A stretch of 25,566 nt of DNA from Pseudomonas sp. UBA4194 (GTDB lineage: Bacteria; Pseudomonadota; Gammaproteobacteria; Pseudomonadales; Pseudomonadaceae). How positions within the stretch are numbered: position 1 is the first letter of the stretch; the number at the start of each line of letters is the position of its first letter. Below are positions 1-7,891 of this stretch, in pieces. A model generated the notes under the pieces. That model had not been told where the DNA came from and ran no database searches. It was given only the letters and a program-made list of their open reading frames with translations. Position numbers and translations under genes: made by a program. Where the stretch lies: assembly GCF_002379585.1 (NCBI RefSeq), contig NZ_DFUE01000079.1:29142-54707 (forward strand). Reading direction: 5' to 3'.

Positions 1-8
1 AGGGGACC
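1..8. repeat. Edge of a CCCTCACCCC-family palindromic element
   Basis: The first bases (AGGGGACC followed by ATCCACC) match the right end of the two complete elements at 2487-2585 and 5556-5800, which also end in GGGGACCATCC. The rest of this copy would lie outside the window. The match is only a few bases, but it continues into the same flanking ATCC in all three places. Confidence 0.5.
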
Positions 9-29
9 ATCCACCACCGATATCCAACC

Positions 30-2096
30 TTAAATAGGCGGCGAAGCACTCACCACCCGCAGCGCCAGCCCTTCGTACGGATCCAGGGTGATGGTGAACT
101 CCCCTTCCTCGGTCAAATCCCCTTCCACCCGCTCATTGATGATATCCACCACGGGGCCTGCGGCAATTCCCGGCAGGTGCAGTGTTTCCACGATGGGCTC
201 GTTGCTGAAATTCAGCGCGGTGATCTGGGTGCCCTTGCCGGCTGGCAGCTCGTGCACCATCAGCAGCAACCCAGGATGCTCTACGTCCGGAATCAGGATC
301 TGTTTGCTCGCGGCGATATCGTAGGCGCGGCGTACCGCGAGGATCTTCTTCAGCTGCGAGGCAAATGAATCAGGCCGCTGCAACTGGTCCACCAGGCTGC
401 CGTACAAGGTCTTGGGCCGCGGCATGTTGCCTGCTGACAGTTCCGCCGTCGGGTCCAGACCCACCAGGTCATATGCACCGCGGTGAATCCAGCGCGTATC
501 GCCATCGGCCATCAAATGGGCGACTTGCTCGGCGGGCAGCGTCAAAGCGCCGACCAGATCCCAGCCGGACAGGGCGAACACGCCCGGCTGCATGGCGTTG
601 TACATCACCAGCAGCGAGTGGATGTGCTGGATCTGTTTGATGTCGGCATCGGTGATCTGGTCCAGATCGCGGATGCCCAAAGCTGCCGTGATGATGCTGG
701 CCGTGGTGCAGGCGACACCATTGGTCACGAACTTGAGGTTGTAGGGTGCATGTTCGCCGGCCAGACGCTCGTACATCTCCTCGCGAATGTGCTCGCGCAG
801 GATATTGCCGGGGAACGTCTGGCCCTGATACAGGTAGGTGTCATGGGCATGCAGCGTCCAGAAATGCACGAGCTCGAGGGTCAGCTCGTCATGGTTCTGC
901 AAGGCATGGATCAGCGATGCCGGGTCAATGCCAAAGGCATGTACCTGGCGCAGCATCAAGCGCAGGAACTCGGTATTGCCCAGCAGCAATGCGTGCTGGT
1001 AGGCCGGTCGCGTGATGAAGTCGTAGGACAGGTCCGCGCCGCCGTGGGACATCGAAGCAATGTCGTCGATGGTCAGGTTCAGCTCCTGGAAACTGAAGCC
1101 GCCGGCCTTGCGAATGGCGCCGCCCAGTAATTGGTTACCGTTGACTGAAAGCGGGTGACTCTCCGACCAGGCCGGGCCCTCGGCCCGTCGCTCCACGCCC
1201 AGGAAGCCGTTGGCGTCCAGGCGCAGGATGCGCGCGCCCATGACGTCGATCGAATGCAGGGCATCGCCGATGATCATCTGCTGGGCGGCAAAGGTCGGGT
1301 CGAGCCAGTTCAGTGATGGCTGGCCCTCCTTGAAATAGTGCAGGTAGACCCAGCGCCGCGGTTTGCCATCCACCCCCACCACCACCGGCGTGGCGCTCCA
1401 GTCGGTTTCCTTCACCCCTGGCTCGAAGAAGATCACCCGCTGCAACTGGCCGACGATGTAATGCTTTTCCTTGAGCAGGTCGCAGGTTTCCGGTGGCAGA
1501 TTGACTGCGTCCCGTCCGGCGGGTACTTCTGGCAACAGTGGCCAGTCGTCTTCCTTGATCTCCACCATGTGGTAGAGCCCGGGGTAGTCGGCGTAAGCCA
1601 TCTCGGCGAGGCGAAAGTCCGCGCCTTTGCCGGTGTGTGAGGGAATCGCGTCGTCGATTACCACCGCGTTGTGTGCGGCGGCCATGCGGCTGAGCTGGAT
1701 CATGTCGGCTTCGGTGCCCAACTCCGGGTCGATATCGAAGCTCATGCGGTCGAAGTTGCCATCCACACTGGGCGTGCGCTGACGTCCGCGCAAGCCGCCG
1801 GAGAGCTTCAGCGGCCCGTTATGGATACCCTGAATACCGATCTCCGACAGCGCGTGCCACAGCGTTTCGTCGCCCAAGGCCTGCAGTACCGAGCCACCCT
1901 CGCGGGTGACGATGGACGCCGGGTAGGCGGTAAACCACACCGAAGCGATCGCCGAAGCGTCCCGTGGCCGCGCCTGGGCGTAGGGCCGCTGCCAGAGCCG
2001 TGCCTGACCGGCGTACAGCTTGGCGCGCTGTTTTGCGGCGTTGAGCATGGACTGGTCAACCAGCCACTGGATGTAGTCCTTGTCCGGCGTAGTCAT
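30..2096 (-). CDS. treS: GH13 alpha-glucosidase-like enzyme, TreS (trehalose synthase)-type, without maltokinase domain
   Basis: This is a 688-aa cytoplasmic GH13 protein without a signal peptide. Trehalose synthases interconvert maltose and trehalose. GH13 landmarks are visible: Asp149 and His154 (region I, with Ser where the family usually has Asn), the nucleophile Asp294 in LRLDANGF, the likely acid/base Glu338 in FQELN, and Asn401-His402-Asp403 in QNHDELTLE (region IV). The catalytic triad therefore looks intact. There is no C-terminal maltokinase domain, unlike the long TreS fusions of Pseudomonas, and region I is divergent, so substrate preference is uncertain. The ATG at 2096 is preceded by GAGGGCAGG at good spacing. 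It follows a small gene (2156-2386) by 59 nt and is probably cotranscribed with it. It could instead be another GH13 glucosyltransferase. Confidence 0.75.
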   Translation of the reverse strand: MTTPDKDYIQWLVDQSMLNAAKQRAKLYAGQARLWQRPYAQARPRDASAIASVWFTAYPASIVTREGGSVLQALGDETLWHALSEIGIQGIHNGPLKLSGGLRGRQRTPSVDGNFDRMSFDIDPELGTEADMIQLSRMAAAHNAVVIDDAIPSHTGKGADFRLAEMAYADYPGLYHMVEIKEDDWPLLPEVPAGRDAVNLPPETCDLLKEKHYIVGQLQRVIFFEPGVKETDWSATPVVVGVDGKPRRWVYLHYFKEGQPSLNWLDPTFAAQQMIIGDALHSIDVMGARILRLDANGFLGVERRAEGPAWSESHPLSVNGNQLLGGAIRKAGGFSFQELNLTIDDIASMSHGGADLSYDFITRPAYQHALLLGNTEFLRLMLRQVHAFGIDPASLIHALQNHDELTLELVHFWTLHAHDTYLYQGQTFPGNILREHIREEMYERLAGEHAPYNLKFVTNGVACTTASIITAALGIRDLDQITDADIKQIQHIHSLLVMYNAMQPGVFALSGWDLVGALTLPAEQVAHLMADGDTRWIHRGAYDLVGLDPTAELSAGNMPRPKTLYGSLVDQLQRPDSFASQLKKILAVRRAYDIAASKQILIPDVEHPGLLLMVHELPAGKGTQITALNFSNEPIVETLHLPGIAAGPVVDIINERVEGDLTEEGEFTITLDPYEGLALRVVSASPPI

Positions 2097-2155
2097 CGTA
2101 ACCTGCCCTCTGAAAGTGTCCTTCCTTATGAGTACGACGGGCGGCTATCGTTGCA

Positions 2156-2386
2156 TCAGGTACGGATATGGGTGATGCCCATGAGTTCGGCCTGGTGCAG
2201 GACATCCTCGGCATCGGCATCGGCGGCTGGCATCAGCAGGCTGTTCTCGGCATCGCCGAAGTGCAGTTGAAGCAGATGGAACGCGGCGACCTTTGGGGTC
2301 AGGGCGGTTTCGGGCAGCTCGAGGACGTGGGTTCGGGGCTCGTTGTTGAAGCGGTAGTCGATGGTGTGGGGATGTAGGGTCGGCAT
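2156..2386 (-). CDS. Small hypothetical protein upstream of the TreS-like gene
   Basis: This 76-aa acidic, soluble protein has no signal peptide or membrane segment, and I do not recognise a domain. The ATG is preceded by CACAAGGAATCCCC, a good Shine-Dalgarno (AAGGA). It lies 59 nt upstream of the TreS-like gene on the same strand, which suggests one transcript. The sequence starts MPTLHPHTIDYRF and ends in an alanine/aspartate-rich stretch (PAADADAEDVLHQAEL). Codon use and the Shine-Dalgarno support a real gene. An overlapping plus-strand frame (2168-2377) is judged a shadow. Confidence 0.7.
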   Translation of the reverse strand: MPTLHPHTIDYRFNNEPRTHVLELPETALTPKVAAFHLLQLHFGDAENSLLMPAADADAEDVLHQAELMGITHIRT

Positions 2387-2486
2387 GGGGATTCCTTGTG
2401 TGTGTTGTTATGGGAAGCCATAAGTTGACTCTTAGGTCAGCTCGGTGTTCCGTTGGGCGTGGACAGGTTTTGGATTTGTGGGGAAT

Positions 2487-2585
2487 GGTCCCCTCACCCC
2501 AGCCCTCTCCCTGGGGGAGAGGGAGCTAGAAGCACACCGCGTACGGCTCCCTCTCCCTCTGGGAGAGGGCTGGGGTGAGGGGACC
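2487..2585. repeat. Palindromic repeat element, CCCTCACCCC family, short form
   Basis: This 99-bp element begins GGTCCCCTCACCCCAG and ends with its reverse complement (CTGGGGTGAGGGGACC). Internal copies of CCCTCTCCC/GGGAGAGGG flank a short centre that includes CGTACGGCTCC. It lies between divergent genes (minus-strand small ORF, plus-strand solute-binding protein), so it is not simply a terminator. It has the same ends as the larger element at 5556-5800. Confidence 0.85.
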
Positions 2586-2677
2586 ATCCTCCACAAATCC
2601 CCCGGCCCCGACCCAGCACTCAAGCATTCACCCGCCCAGCCGATACAGGTCTTGAACCTGCCACAGGTATAGCCCCC

Positions 2678-3448
2678 ATGGCCTTGCTGTCGTTGCCCCG
2701 TCTGCCCTTGATTCCCGTGCTTCTGGCCTGCCTGGCCGGCTGGACGGCTATTGCCCGCGGCAACGACGAGATCCGGGTGGTCACCGAGGAACTGCCGCCG
2801 TTCAACATGACGGTCAACGACAAGCTCACCGGTATGAGCACCGAGATCGTCGAAGCCGTTTTCAAGGAGCTGGGCCTCAAGCCGTCTATTCAGTCCATGC
2901 CCTGGGCCCGTGCCTATGACATGGCCCTGCATTCGGACAACGTGTTGATCTACTCCATCACCCATACCCCGGAGCGGGACACCCTGTTCAAGTGGGTAGG
3001 TGATATCGCGCCTACGCAGTGGTACCTGTACTCGCTCGCCAGCAAGCCGGTCCGCTTGACTGACCTGGAGCAGGCCCGCGCTTATCAGATTGCTACCGTC
3101 AAGGAGGACGTCGGTGAGCAATACCTGGCCAACCGTGGCTTCGTGGTCGGGCGCAATCTTCAGTCCAGCAACAAATACGAGTTCAACTACGAGAAACTCC
3201 AGCAGGGCCATGTCGACCTGTGGATTTCCAACGAGCTCAACGCCTTTTACCTGGTGCGCCAGACCGGGGAAGATCCGGCGCAAGTTTTGGTGCGCTCCCT
3301 GAGCCTGCCCGACCTGGGTGGCAACCAGGGCCTGAGCATGGCGTTCAGTCGCGGTACGCCTGACGCCACGGTGGAAAAATTCCGCGCCGGCCTCAAGGCC
3401 ATCCGTGAAAACGGCACCTACGCTTCTATCGCCCGGAAGTGGCAATAA
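2678..3448 (+). CDS. Periplasmic solute-binding protein family 3 (first paralogue)
   Basis: This 256-aa protein has a signal peptide (hydrophobic residues about 8-24, cleavage near 27) and then a type-3 solute-binding fold beginning EIRVVTEELPPFNM. Such proteins bind amino acids or other small ligands in the periplasm. It shares PWARAYD (75-81), DNVLIY and FKWVG with the protein at 4799-5533, so the two are paralogues. No ABC permease or ATPase is nearby. One base separates its stop codon from the start of a membrane diguanylate cyclase, suggesting that it feeds ligand information to that enzyme. The Shine-Dalgarno before the ATG is weak (CAGG), but this start gives the clean signal peptide. 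The ligand cannot be told from sequence. Confidence 0.85.
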   Translation: MALLSLPRLPLIPVLLACLAGWTAIARGNDEIRVVTEELPPFNMTVNDKLTGMSTEIVEAVFKELGLKPSIQSMPWARAYDMALHSDNVLIYSITHTPERDTLFKWVGDIAPTQWYLYSLASKPVRLTDLEQARAYQIATVKEDVGEQYLANRGFVVGRNLQSSNKYEFNYEKLQQGHVDLWISNELNAFYLVRQTGEDPAQVLVRSLSLPDLGGNQGLSMAFSRGTPDATVEKFRAGLKAIRENGTYASIARKWQ

Positions 3449-3449
3449 C

Positions 3450-4775
3450 ATGCAACCCTCGGTGGCCTTCGATCCTCGCCCGACCAGCTCGCTGGGCCGT
3501 CGGCTGGTCTGGGCGACCCTGGCGTTTTGCCTGTTGTTCACCCTGGCCACCGTGGGCGTGCGCACCTGGTTTGCCTGGCACAACAACCTCAGCACCATGA
3601 ACTCGGAACTGACGCTGATCGATCAGGTGTTCCAGGGATCGCTGTCCAAGGCGGTTTGGGAACTGGACCGCGATACCATCAATGCTCAGGTGGAAGCGGT
3701 TGCCCAAGCCGCACCCGTGGGCAGGGTGGCGCTGCGGATCAACCGTGAGGGCCGCCCAGCCGAAGTGCTCGAACGTGTTCGCGACGGCCATTCGGCCGAC
3801 CGGGTCGCGCCCTGGCTCGAACGCGAGCTGAAGGTCGAGCCCTACCCCGGCGCCAGCGAGTCGGTGGGCGAGTTGACCATCGAAGGCGATGAAGGGCTGC
3901 TGTGGCAGCGTCTGTGGAAGGAAGTCGCCAGCATTTTCATCACTCAGGTGATCCAGTCGTTGGCCTTGGCCGGTTTGGTGATGGCCATGTTCAATCGTAC
4001 GGTGACCTTGCACGTGAGGCAGATTGCCCTGCACCTGGGCCGCCTGACGCCGAGCAATCTGGGCGAGCGCCTGAAGCTCGCACGCCGAGTGTCGCGCAAC
4101 GATGAACTGCACTTGCTGGAAGCCGGGGTCAATGAGCTTCAGGACAATCTGGCTCGCTACCTGAAGCGTCAACATGAAGACGAACAGGCGCTGGCAGCCA
4201 GCCGCGATCACCTGGCCGAACTGGTGCAGGCCCGTACCGCCGAACTGCAGGCCGCCAACCAGCGCCTGGAGCTGCTGTCGCGACATGATCCGTTGACCGG
4301 CCTTGCCAACCGTCGTCATTTCGATGAACTCAAGGAGATCGAATTTCATCGCGCGCTGCGTCACGTCCAGCCGCTGTCGGTGTTGATGTGCGATGTCGAT
4401 CATTTCAAGCACTACAACGATTTGCACGGTCATGCCGTGGGTGATCAGTGCCTGCAACGGGTGGCTGAAACCCTGCGCAGCCTGTTCAGCCGTTCGGGCG
4501 AACTGGTGGCGCGGCTGGGCGGCGAAGAGTTCGCGGTGTTGCTGCCTGGTGCCGACGCCCCCCATGCGCACCGGGCGGCCGAGCGCCTGCGCACAGCGCT
4601 GGCCGCGCAGCAACTGCCTCATGGCGGCTCGTCGGTATCACCCTGGGTGACGCTGAGCATCGGTGTGGCGCAATTGGACCCCGGTGCCATGGATCGCTTC
4701 GACGTGTTGCTGCAACGTGCCGACCAGGCGTTGTACCGCGCCAAACGGGAAGGCCGGGATCGGGTGATGAGCTGA
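3450..4775 (+). CDS. Membrane diguanylate cyclase with periplasmic sensor domain, HAMP-like linker and GGDEF domain
   Basis: This 441-aa protein would make c-di-GMP from two GTP at the inner membrane. The order is: transmembrane segment 1 (about 19-40), periplasmic domain (about 42-157), transmembrane segment 2 (about 160-182), HAMP-like region with NDELHLLEAGVNEL (217-230), a coiled-coil (about 233-275), and a GGDEF domain from DPLTGLANRR (280-289). The active site is GGEEF (357-361), compatible with activity. The inhibitory-site position reads Arg348-Ser-Gly-Glu351, five residues before GGEEF, instead of RxxD, so product inhibition may be altered. I chose the ATG at 3450, right after the upstream stop and with GGAAG upstream. 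An in-frame ATG at 3405 would overlap the upstream gene. It is sandwiched between two paralogous solute-binding proteins. Confidence 0.88.
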   Translation: MQPSVAFDPRPTSSLGRRLVWATLAFCLLFTLATVGVRTWFAWHNNLSTMNSELTLIDQVFQGSLSKAVWELDRDTINAQVEAVAQAAPVGRVALRINREGRPAEVLERVRDGHSADRVAPWLERELKVEPYPGASESVGELTIEGDEGLLWQRLWKEVASIFITQVIQSLALAGLVMAMFNRTVTLHVRQIALHLGRLTPSNLGERLKLARRVSRNDELHLLEAGVNELQDNLARYLKRQHEDEQALAASRDHLAELVQARTAELQAANQRLELLSRHDPLTGLANRRHFDELKEIEFHRALRHVQPLSVLMCDVDHFKHYNDLHGHAVGDQCLQRVAETLRSLFSRSGELVARLGGEEFAVLLPGADAPHAHRAAERLRTALAAQQLPHGGSSVSPWVTLSIGVAQLDPGAMDRFDVLLQRADQALYRAKREGRDRVMS

Positions 4776-4798
4776 TGAAACTAGCGGAGAAGACCTCG

Positions 4799-5533
4799 AT
4801 GTTCATGCGCCCTGCGGTATGCCTGGCCCTGCTGTCATGCCTGATCGCCGGCGGTGCCGGCGCCCAGACCATCGAAGTGGTCACCGAAGACGGCGCCTAC
4901 AGCTATGTGCGCGACGGCAAGGTGACGGGCGTGGCCAGTACCATTGTCGAAGCAACGCTGCGCGAGGCCGGGCTCACCGATTACGAAATGTCGCTGTACC
5001 CCTGGGCCCGAGCCTATGACCGGGCGCGGATGAACGCGGACGTGTTGATCTATCCCATCGTGCGCACGGCCGAGCGTGAGTCGCTGTTCAAGTGGGTGGG
5101 ACAGATCACCCGGGTCGATCCACAGTTCTACAAGCTGCGCGAACGCACCGATATCGTCGTCAAACGCGTGGAAGACGCGCGCGGTTACAGCGTTGGCGTG
5201 GTTCGCGACGATATGCGCCAACAGGCCTTGCAGGCGATGGGGTTTACTCGGATGGTGGTATCGGCGACCAATGCGGAGAACTTCCGCAAACTGTTGAACC
5301 GTCAGGTGCAACTGGTGCCCATGCCCGAAAGGGATGCACGGCTTCAGGCCCAGGCAGCGCACATCGCGTTCAGTGATCTGGAGGCGGTGTATTCGTTGGG
5401 TGATCAGGGCTACAGCCTGTATGTGGCATTCAGCAACACCACCTCCGATGAGATGGTGCAGCGAATGGTGGCGGCGTTCGAGCGGCTCAAGGCCAATGGA
5501 ACGGTGCAGCGGTTGTTGGACGAGGACAGGTGA
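4799..5533 (+). CDS. Periplasmic solute-binding protein family 3 (second paralogue)
   Basis: This 244-aa protein has a signal peptide (hydrophobic about 5-20, cleavage after GAGA near 22) and a type-3 binding fold starting QTIEVVTEDG. It shares PWARAYD (68-74), ADVLIY, ER.SLFKWVG with the protein at 2678-3448. The reading frame is also open from an ATG at 4775 overlapping the cyclase stop, but the ATG at 4799 has GGAGA eight bases upstream and yields a compact signal peptide, so I prefer it. It probably works with the cyclase as a periplasmic ligand receptor. Ligand unknown. A repeat element starts 23 bases after the stop. Confidence 0.85.
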   Translation: MFMRPAVCLALLSCLIAGGAGAQTIEVVTEDGAYSYVRDGKVTGVASTIVEATLREAGLTDYEMSLYPWARAYDRARMNADVLIYPIVRTAERESLFKWVGQITRVDPQFYKLRERTDIVVKRVEDARGYSVGVVRDDMRQQALQAMGFTRMVVSATNAENFRKLLNRQVQLVPMPERDARLQAQAAHIAFSDLEAVYSLGDQGYSLYVAFSNTTSDEMVQRMVAAFERLKANGTVQRLLDEDR

Positions 5534-5555
5534 CAGGGTGGGATCGGGGGTGAAT

Positions 5556-5800
5556 GGTCCCCTCACCCCAGCCCTCTCCCTGAGGGAGAGGGAGCCGTAC
5601 GCTGGTGTGTCGGCCACCTCAGTCCGCTTTCAGCCCCCTCTCCCTGAGGGAGAGGAAGCCGTACGCTGGTGTATCGGCCACCGCAGTCCGCTTTCAGCCC
5701 CCTCTCCCCAAGGGAAAGGGAGCCGTACACTGGTGTATCGGCCACCGCAGTCCGCTCTTAGCCCCCTCTCCCTCAGGGAGAGGGCTGGGGTGAGGGGACC
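5556..5800. repeat. Palindromic repeat element with 64-bp internal tandem repeat
   Basis: This 245-bp element has the same GGTCCCCTCACCCCAG ends as the element at 2487-2585, in inverted orientation. Inside, a unit containing a CCCTCTCCCTGAGGGAGAGG palindrome, then GCCGTACGCTGGTGT and CGGCCACC, recurs with an exact 64-bp period: TCTCCC begins at 5575, 5639, 5703 and 5767. The third unit has mutated palindrome bases (CCCCAAGGGAAAGG). It lies between the convergent solute-binding protein gene and ilvE, where it could also end transcription both ways. Frames open through it are artefacts of the repeat. Confidence 0.9.
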
Positions 5801-5838
5801 ATCCACCGCCGTCCCCCCTGCCCTACACCAACCCCGCA

Positions 5839-6858
5839 TCAAACCTTGACGATCCACCCCTCAGGCGCTTCGACGGTACCCGCCTGAATCCCGGTCAGTT
5901 CGTTGTAGAGCCGTTGGGTGAACGGGCCCACTTCCTGCTCGCTGTAGAACACGTGCAGCTTGTCTTTGTATTCGATGCCGCCGATCGGCGTGATCACCGC
6001 AGCCGTACCGCAGGCGCCGGCTTCCTTGAACTGGTCGAGTTGATCGATCAGGACATCGCCTTCGATCACTTTCAGGCCCAGGCGCGATTGCGCCAGTTCG
6101 ATCAGCGACAGACGGGTAATGCCGGGCAATACCGAAGGCGATTTCGGGGTCACGAATTCGTCGTTCTGGGTAATGGCAAAGAAGTTGGCCGAACCGACTT
6201 CCTCGATCTTGGTGTGGGTTTGCGGGTCCAGGTAGATGCAGTCGGCGAAGTTGGCCTTCTTGGCATTGGCACCTGGCATCAGGCTGGCGGCATAGTTGCC
6301 ACCCACCTTGGCCGCGCCGGTACCGTTGGGTGCGGCACGGTCGTAACCGGAAATCACGAAGTTGTGCGGCTTCATGCCGCCCTTGAAGTAAGGGCCGACC
6401 GGGATGCAGAAGATCGAGAAGATGAACTCGGGCGCGGTGCGCACGCCAATGTTGTCACCGACGCCGATCACGAAGGGACGCAGGTACAGGGCGCCACCGG
6501 AGCCATAGGGCGGAATGAAGCGTTCGTTGGCGGCAACGACCTTGCGGCAGGCCTCGATGAACACGTCGGTAGGCACTTGTGGCATCAACAGGCGACCACA
6601 GCTGCGCTGCATGCGCAGGGCGTTCTGGTCTGGGCGGAACAGATTGATCGAGCCGTCCTTGCAGCGGTAGGCCTTGAGGCCTTCGAAGCACTGCTGGCCA
6701 TAGTGAAGGGCGGTGGAGCCTTCGCTGATGTGCAGCACGTTGTCTTCGGTCAGGGTGCCCTGATCCCATTCCCCGTCACGCCAGTGCGACAGGTAGCGCA
6801 GGTCGGTCTTGATGTAGTCGAAACCCAGTTTGTCCCAATTGATGCTTTCGTGACCCAT
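5839..6858 (-). CDS. ilvE: Branched-chain amino acid aminotransferase
   Basis: This 339-aa cytoplasmic fold-type IV PLP enzyme carries out the last step of valine, leucine and isoleucine synthesis, and their first breakdown step, using glutamate/2-oxoglutarate. The PLP lysine is Lys184 in GTGAAKVGGNYAASL. Other signatures include EGSTALHYGQQCFEGLKAY (46-64), IEEVGSANFF and GTAAVITPIGGI. Its length is that of the long bacterial IlvE class found in Pseudomonas. The ATG at 6858 has AGAGGGTG just upstream. It is a monocistronic gene convergent with the c-di-GMP operon, with a repeat element just beyond its stop. No regulatory site was recognised. Confidence 0.95.
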   Translation of the reverse strand: MGHESINWDKLGFDYIKTDLRYLSHWRDGEWDQGTLTEDNVLHISEGSTALHYGQQCFEGLKAYRCKDGSINLFRPDQNALRMQRSCGRLLMPQVPTDVFIEACRKVVAANERFIPPYGSGGALYLRPFVIGVGDNIGVRTAPEFIFSIFCIPVGPYFKGGMKPHNFVISGYDRAAPNGTGAAKVGGNYAASLMPGANAKKANFADCIYLDPQTHTKIEEVGSANFFAITQNDEFVTPKSPSVLPGITRLSLIELAQSRLGLKVIEGDVLIDQLDQFKEAGACGTAAVITPIGGIEYKDKLHVFYSEQEVGPFTQRLYNELTGIQAGTVEAPEGWIVKV

Positions 6859-6977
6859 GACACCCTCTACCCTTTAGCGATCGCCTGAATTGCGCAGGCC
6901 TTTACGAATGGACACAACAATACTGTATTTGCTGAGCAGCCGCACCTCTTGGGCCTTGTGGTGGGCTTTCGGGCGTC

Positions 6978-7081
6978 TTCGCGGCTTCACGCCGCTCCTA
7001 CAGGTCCGTGCGCGGTAGGCCCATGCTCGTCAACGCACCCGCCCCCAGCCCACCCCTGTAGGAGCGGCGTACAGCCGCGAA
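6978..7081. repeat. Inverted pair of REP elements (GCCGCTCCTACA family)
   Basis: Two 25-bp arms are inverted to each other: 6978-7002 (TTCGCGGCTTCACGCCGCTC then CTACA) and 7057-7081 (TGTAGGAGCGGCGTACAGCC then GCGAA). They differ at two central bases. This GTAGGAGCGGC type is a common Pseudomonas REP and differs from both other repeat families here. It lies between the ilvE promoter region and the GntR gene's stop, and may help end transcription of the regulator. Confidence 0.8.
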
Positions 7082-7100
7082 AGGGCCAGTCGCCACGCCC

Positions 7101-7778
7101 CTACCCTGCTCGCTGCACGCTGACGATGCCGTGCTCCAGCATGGTTGCCAGCAACACATCGGTCTTGTTGCGCAGGTGGTCCTCCATCAGCGCGCGCAAC
7201 TTCTTGCCCTCGCCTTTTTTCAGGTACACCAGTATCTGTTCATGTTCGGTCACCGCCTGCAGCCAGCGTCCAGGGGTCGGATTCAGACGCCGACGCACAT
7301 GGCGCAGGCGTGCATTGAGATTGCCGAACATCTCGGCCAGCACCTTGTTGTCGGCAATGCGCAGGATTTCCAGATGGATTCTCTGGTTGAGGTCGAAATA
7401 CGCGGCCAGGTCACCCTGTTCATGGGATACCCGCATGGCGGCTTGCAGGGTCTCCAGATACGCAATGTCCTTGGCGGAGATTTTCTGGCACGCCTGCTCG
7501 CCAGACAAACCCTCCAGTGCGGCCAGCAGGGTCAGCATATTGGCCGCCTCATCCAGCGACAGGCTGGCTACTCGGGCGCGGCGTGTTGCCGAGATTTCCA
7601 CCAGACCTTCCCGGGCCAGCATCTTGATCGCCTCACGCAGCGGCGTGCGCGACACCTCCAGTTCCTCACAGATGGCGCGCTCGGACAACGGCGCCCCCGG
7701 CGCCAGCTCGCCGCTGATGATTTTCTCGCGCAGCGCCAGGTAGGCGGTCTCGTTGATCTGCGGCTTGCTCTCAGGCAT
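7101..7778 (-). CDS. GntR family transcriptional regulator, FCD (FadR-like) subfamily
   Basis: This 225-aa protein has an N-terminal winged helix-turn-helix (about 10-75, with LSERAICEELEVSRTPLREA) and a C-terminal all-helical FCD ligand domain (about 78-210). Candidate metal/ligand residues are Asn131, His135, His179 (VTEHEQ) and His201 (MEDHLRN), the usual one-acid/amide-plus-three-histidine pattern of FCD proteins. It is divergent from the crotonase/CoA-transferase/MFS operon. Three TTGG-N4-CCAA sites lie in the shared 166-bp region, so it probably represses that operon and itself until a carboxylate or CoA ester binds. The ATG has GAGAG upstream. Effector unknown. Confidence 0.9.
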   Translation of the reverse strand: MPESKPQINETAYLALREKIISGELAPGAPLSERAICEELEVSRTPLREAIKMLAREGLVEISATRRARVASLSLDEAANMLTLLAALEGLSGEQACQKISAKDIAYLETLQAAMRVSHEQGDLAAYFDLNQRIHLEILRIADNKVLAEMFGNLNARLRHVRRRLNPTPGRWLQAVTEHEQILVYLKKGEGKKLRALMEDHLRNKTDVLLATMLEHGIVSVQRAG

Positions 7779-7795
7779 GGGCTAGCTCTCGGTTT

Positions 7796-7807
7796 TTGGT
7801 ATCCCGA
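7796..7807. promoter_or_regulatory. Candidate GntR operator, site 1
   Basis: TTGGTATCCCGA matches the pattern TTGG-N4-CCAA with one end mismatch. It lies 17 bases upstream of the GntR gene start, where binding could give autoregulation. GntR/FCD proteins usually bind short palindromes of this kind. Confidence 0.55.
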
Positions 7808-7843
7808 AGCTTAACCGGGCTGACAAACGGCGTCATAAAAAAC

Positions 7844-7871
7844 TTGCCAAGGAATCAACACCCCCTATATT
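7844..7871 (+). promoter_or_regulatory. Candidate sigma70 promoter of the crotonase operon
   Basis: TTGCCA (7844-7849) and TATATT (7866-7871) are separated by 16 bases, a good sigma70 arrangement. The expected transcription start, near 7878, falls inside operator site 2, so a bound repressor would block initiation. Confidence 0.55.
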
Positions 7872-7882
7872 TGGGATACCAA
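7871..7882. promoter_or_regulatory. Candidate GntR operator, site 2
   Basis: TTGGGATACCAA has perfect outer half-sites (TTGG/CCAA). It overlaps the predicted transcription start of the crotonase operon. Its centre is 21 bp from site 3, about two helical turns, so two dimers could sit on the same face of the DNA. Confidence 0.65.
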
Positions 7883-7891
7883 TTTCATATA

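Noticed and set aside
2432..3598. 388-codon minus-strand frame opposite the solute-binding protein and cyclase genes
   Set aside because: It is a shadow frame of high-GC DNA. The plus-strand proteins have clear domains and signal peptides.
3426..4622. 398-codon minus-strand frame opposite the diguanylate cyclase
   Set aside because: The GGDEF protein on the plus strand explains the DNA; the antisense translation has no recognisable domain.
5334..5857. Open frames on both strands through the 64-bp repeats
   Set aside because: They arise from the tandem palindromic repeat and overlap the end of the real solute-binding protein gene.
6877..6884. GCGATCGC palindrome in the ilvE leader as a regulatory site
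   Set aside because: A single 8-bp palindrome common in GC-rich genomes, with no supporting second copy or known regulator.
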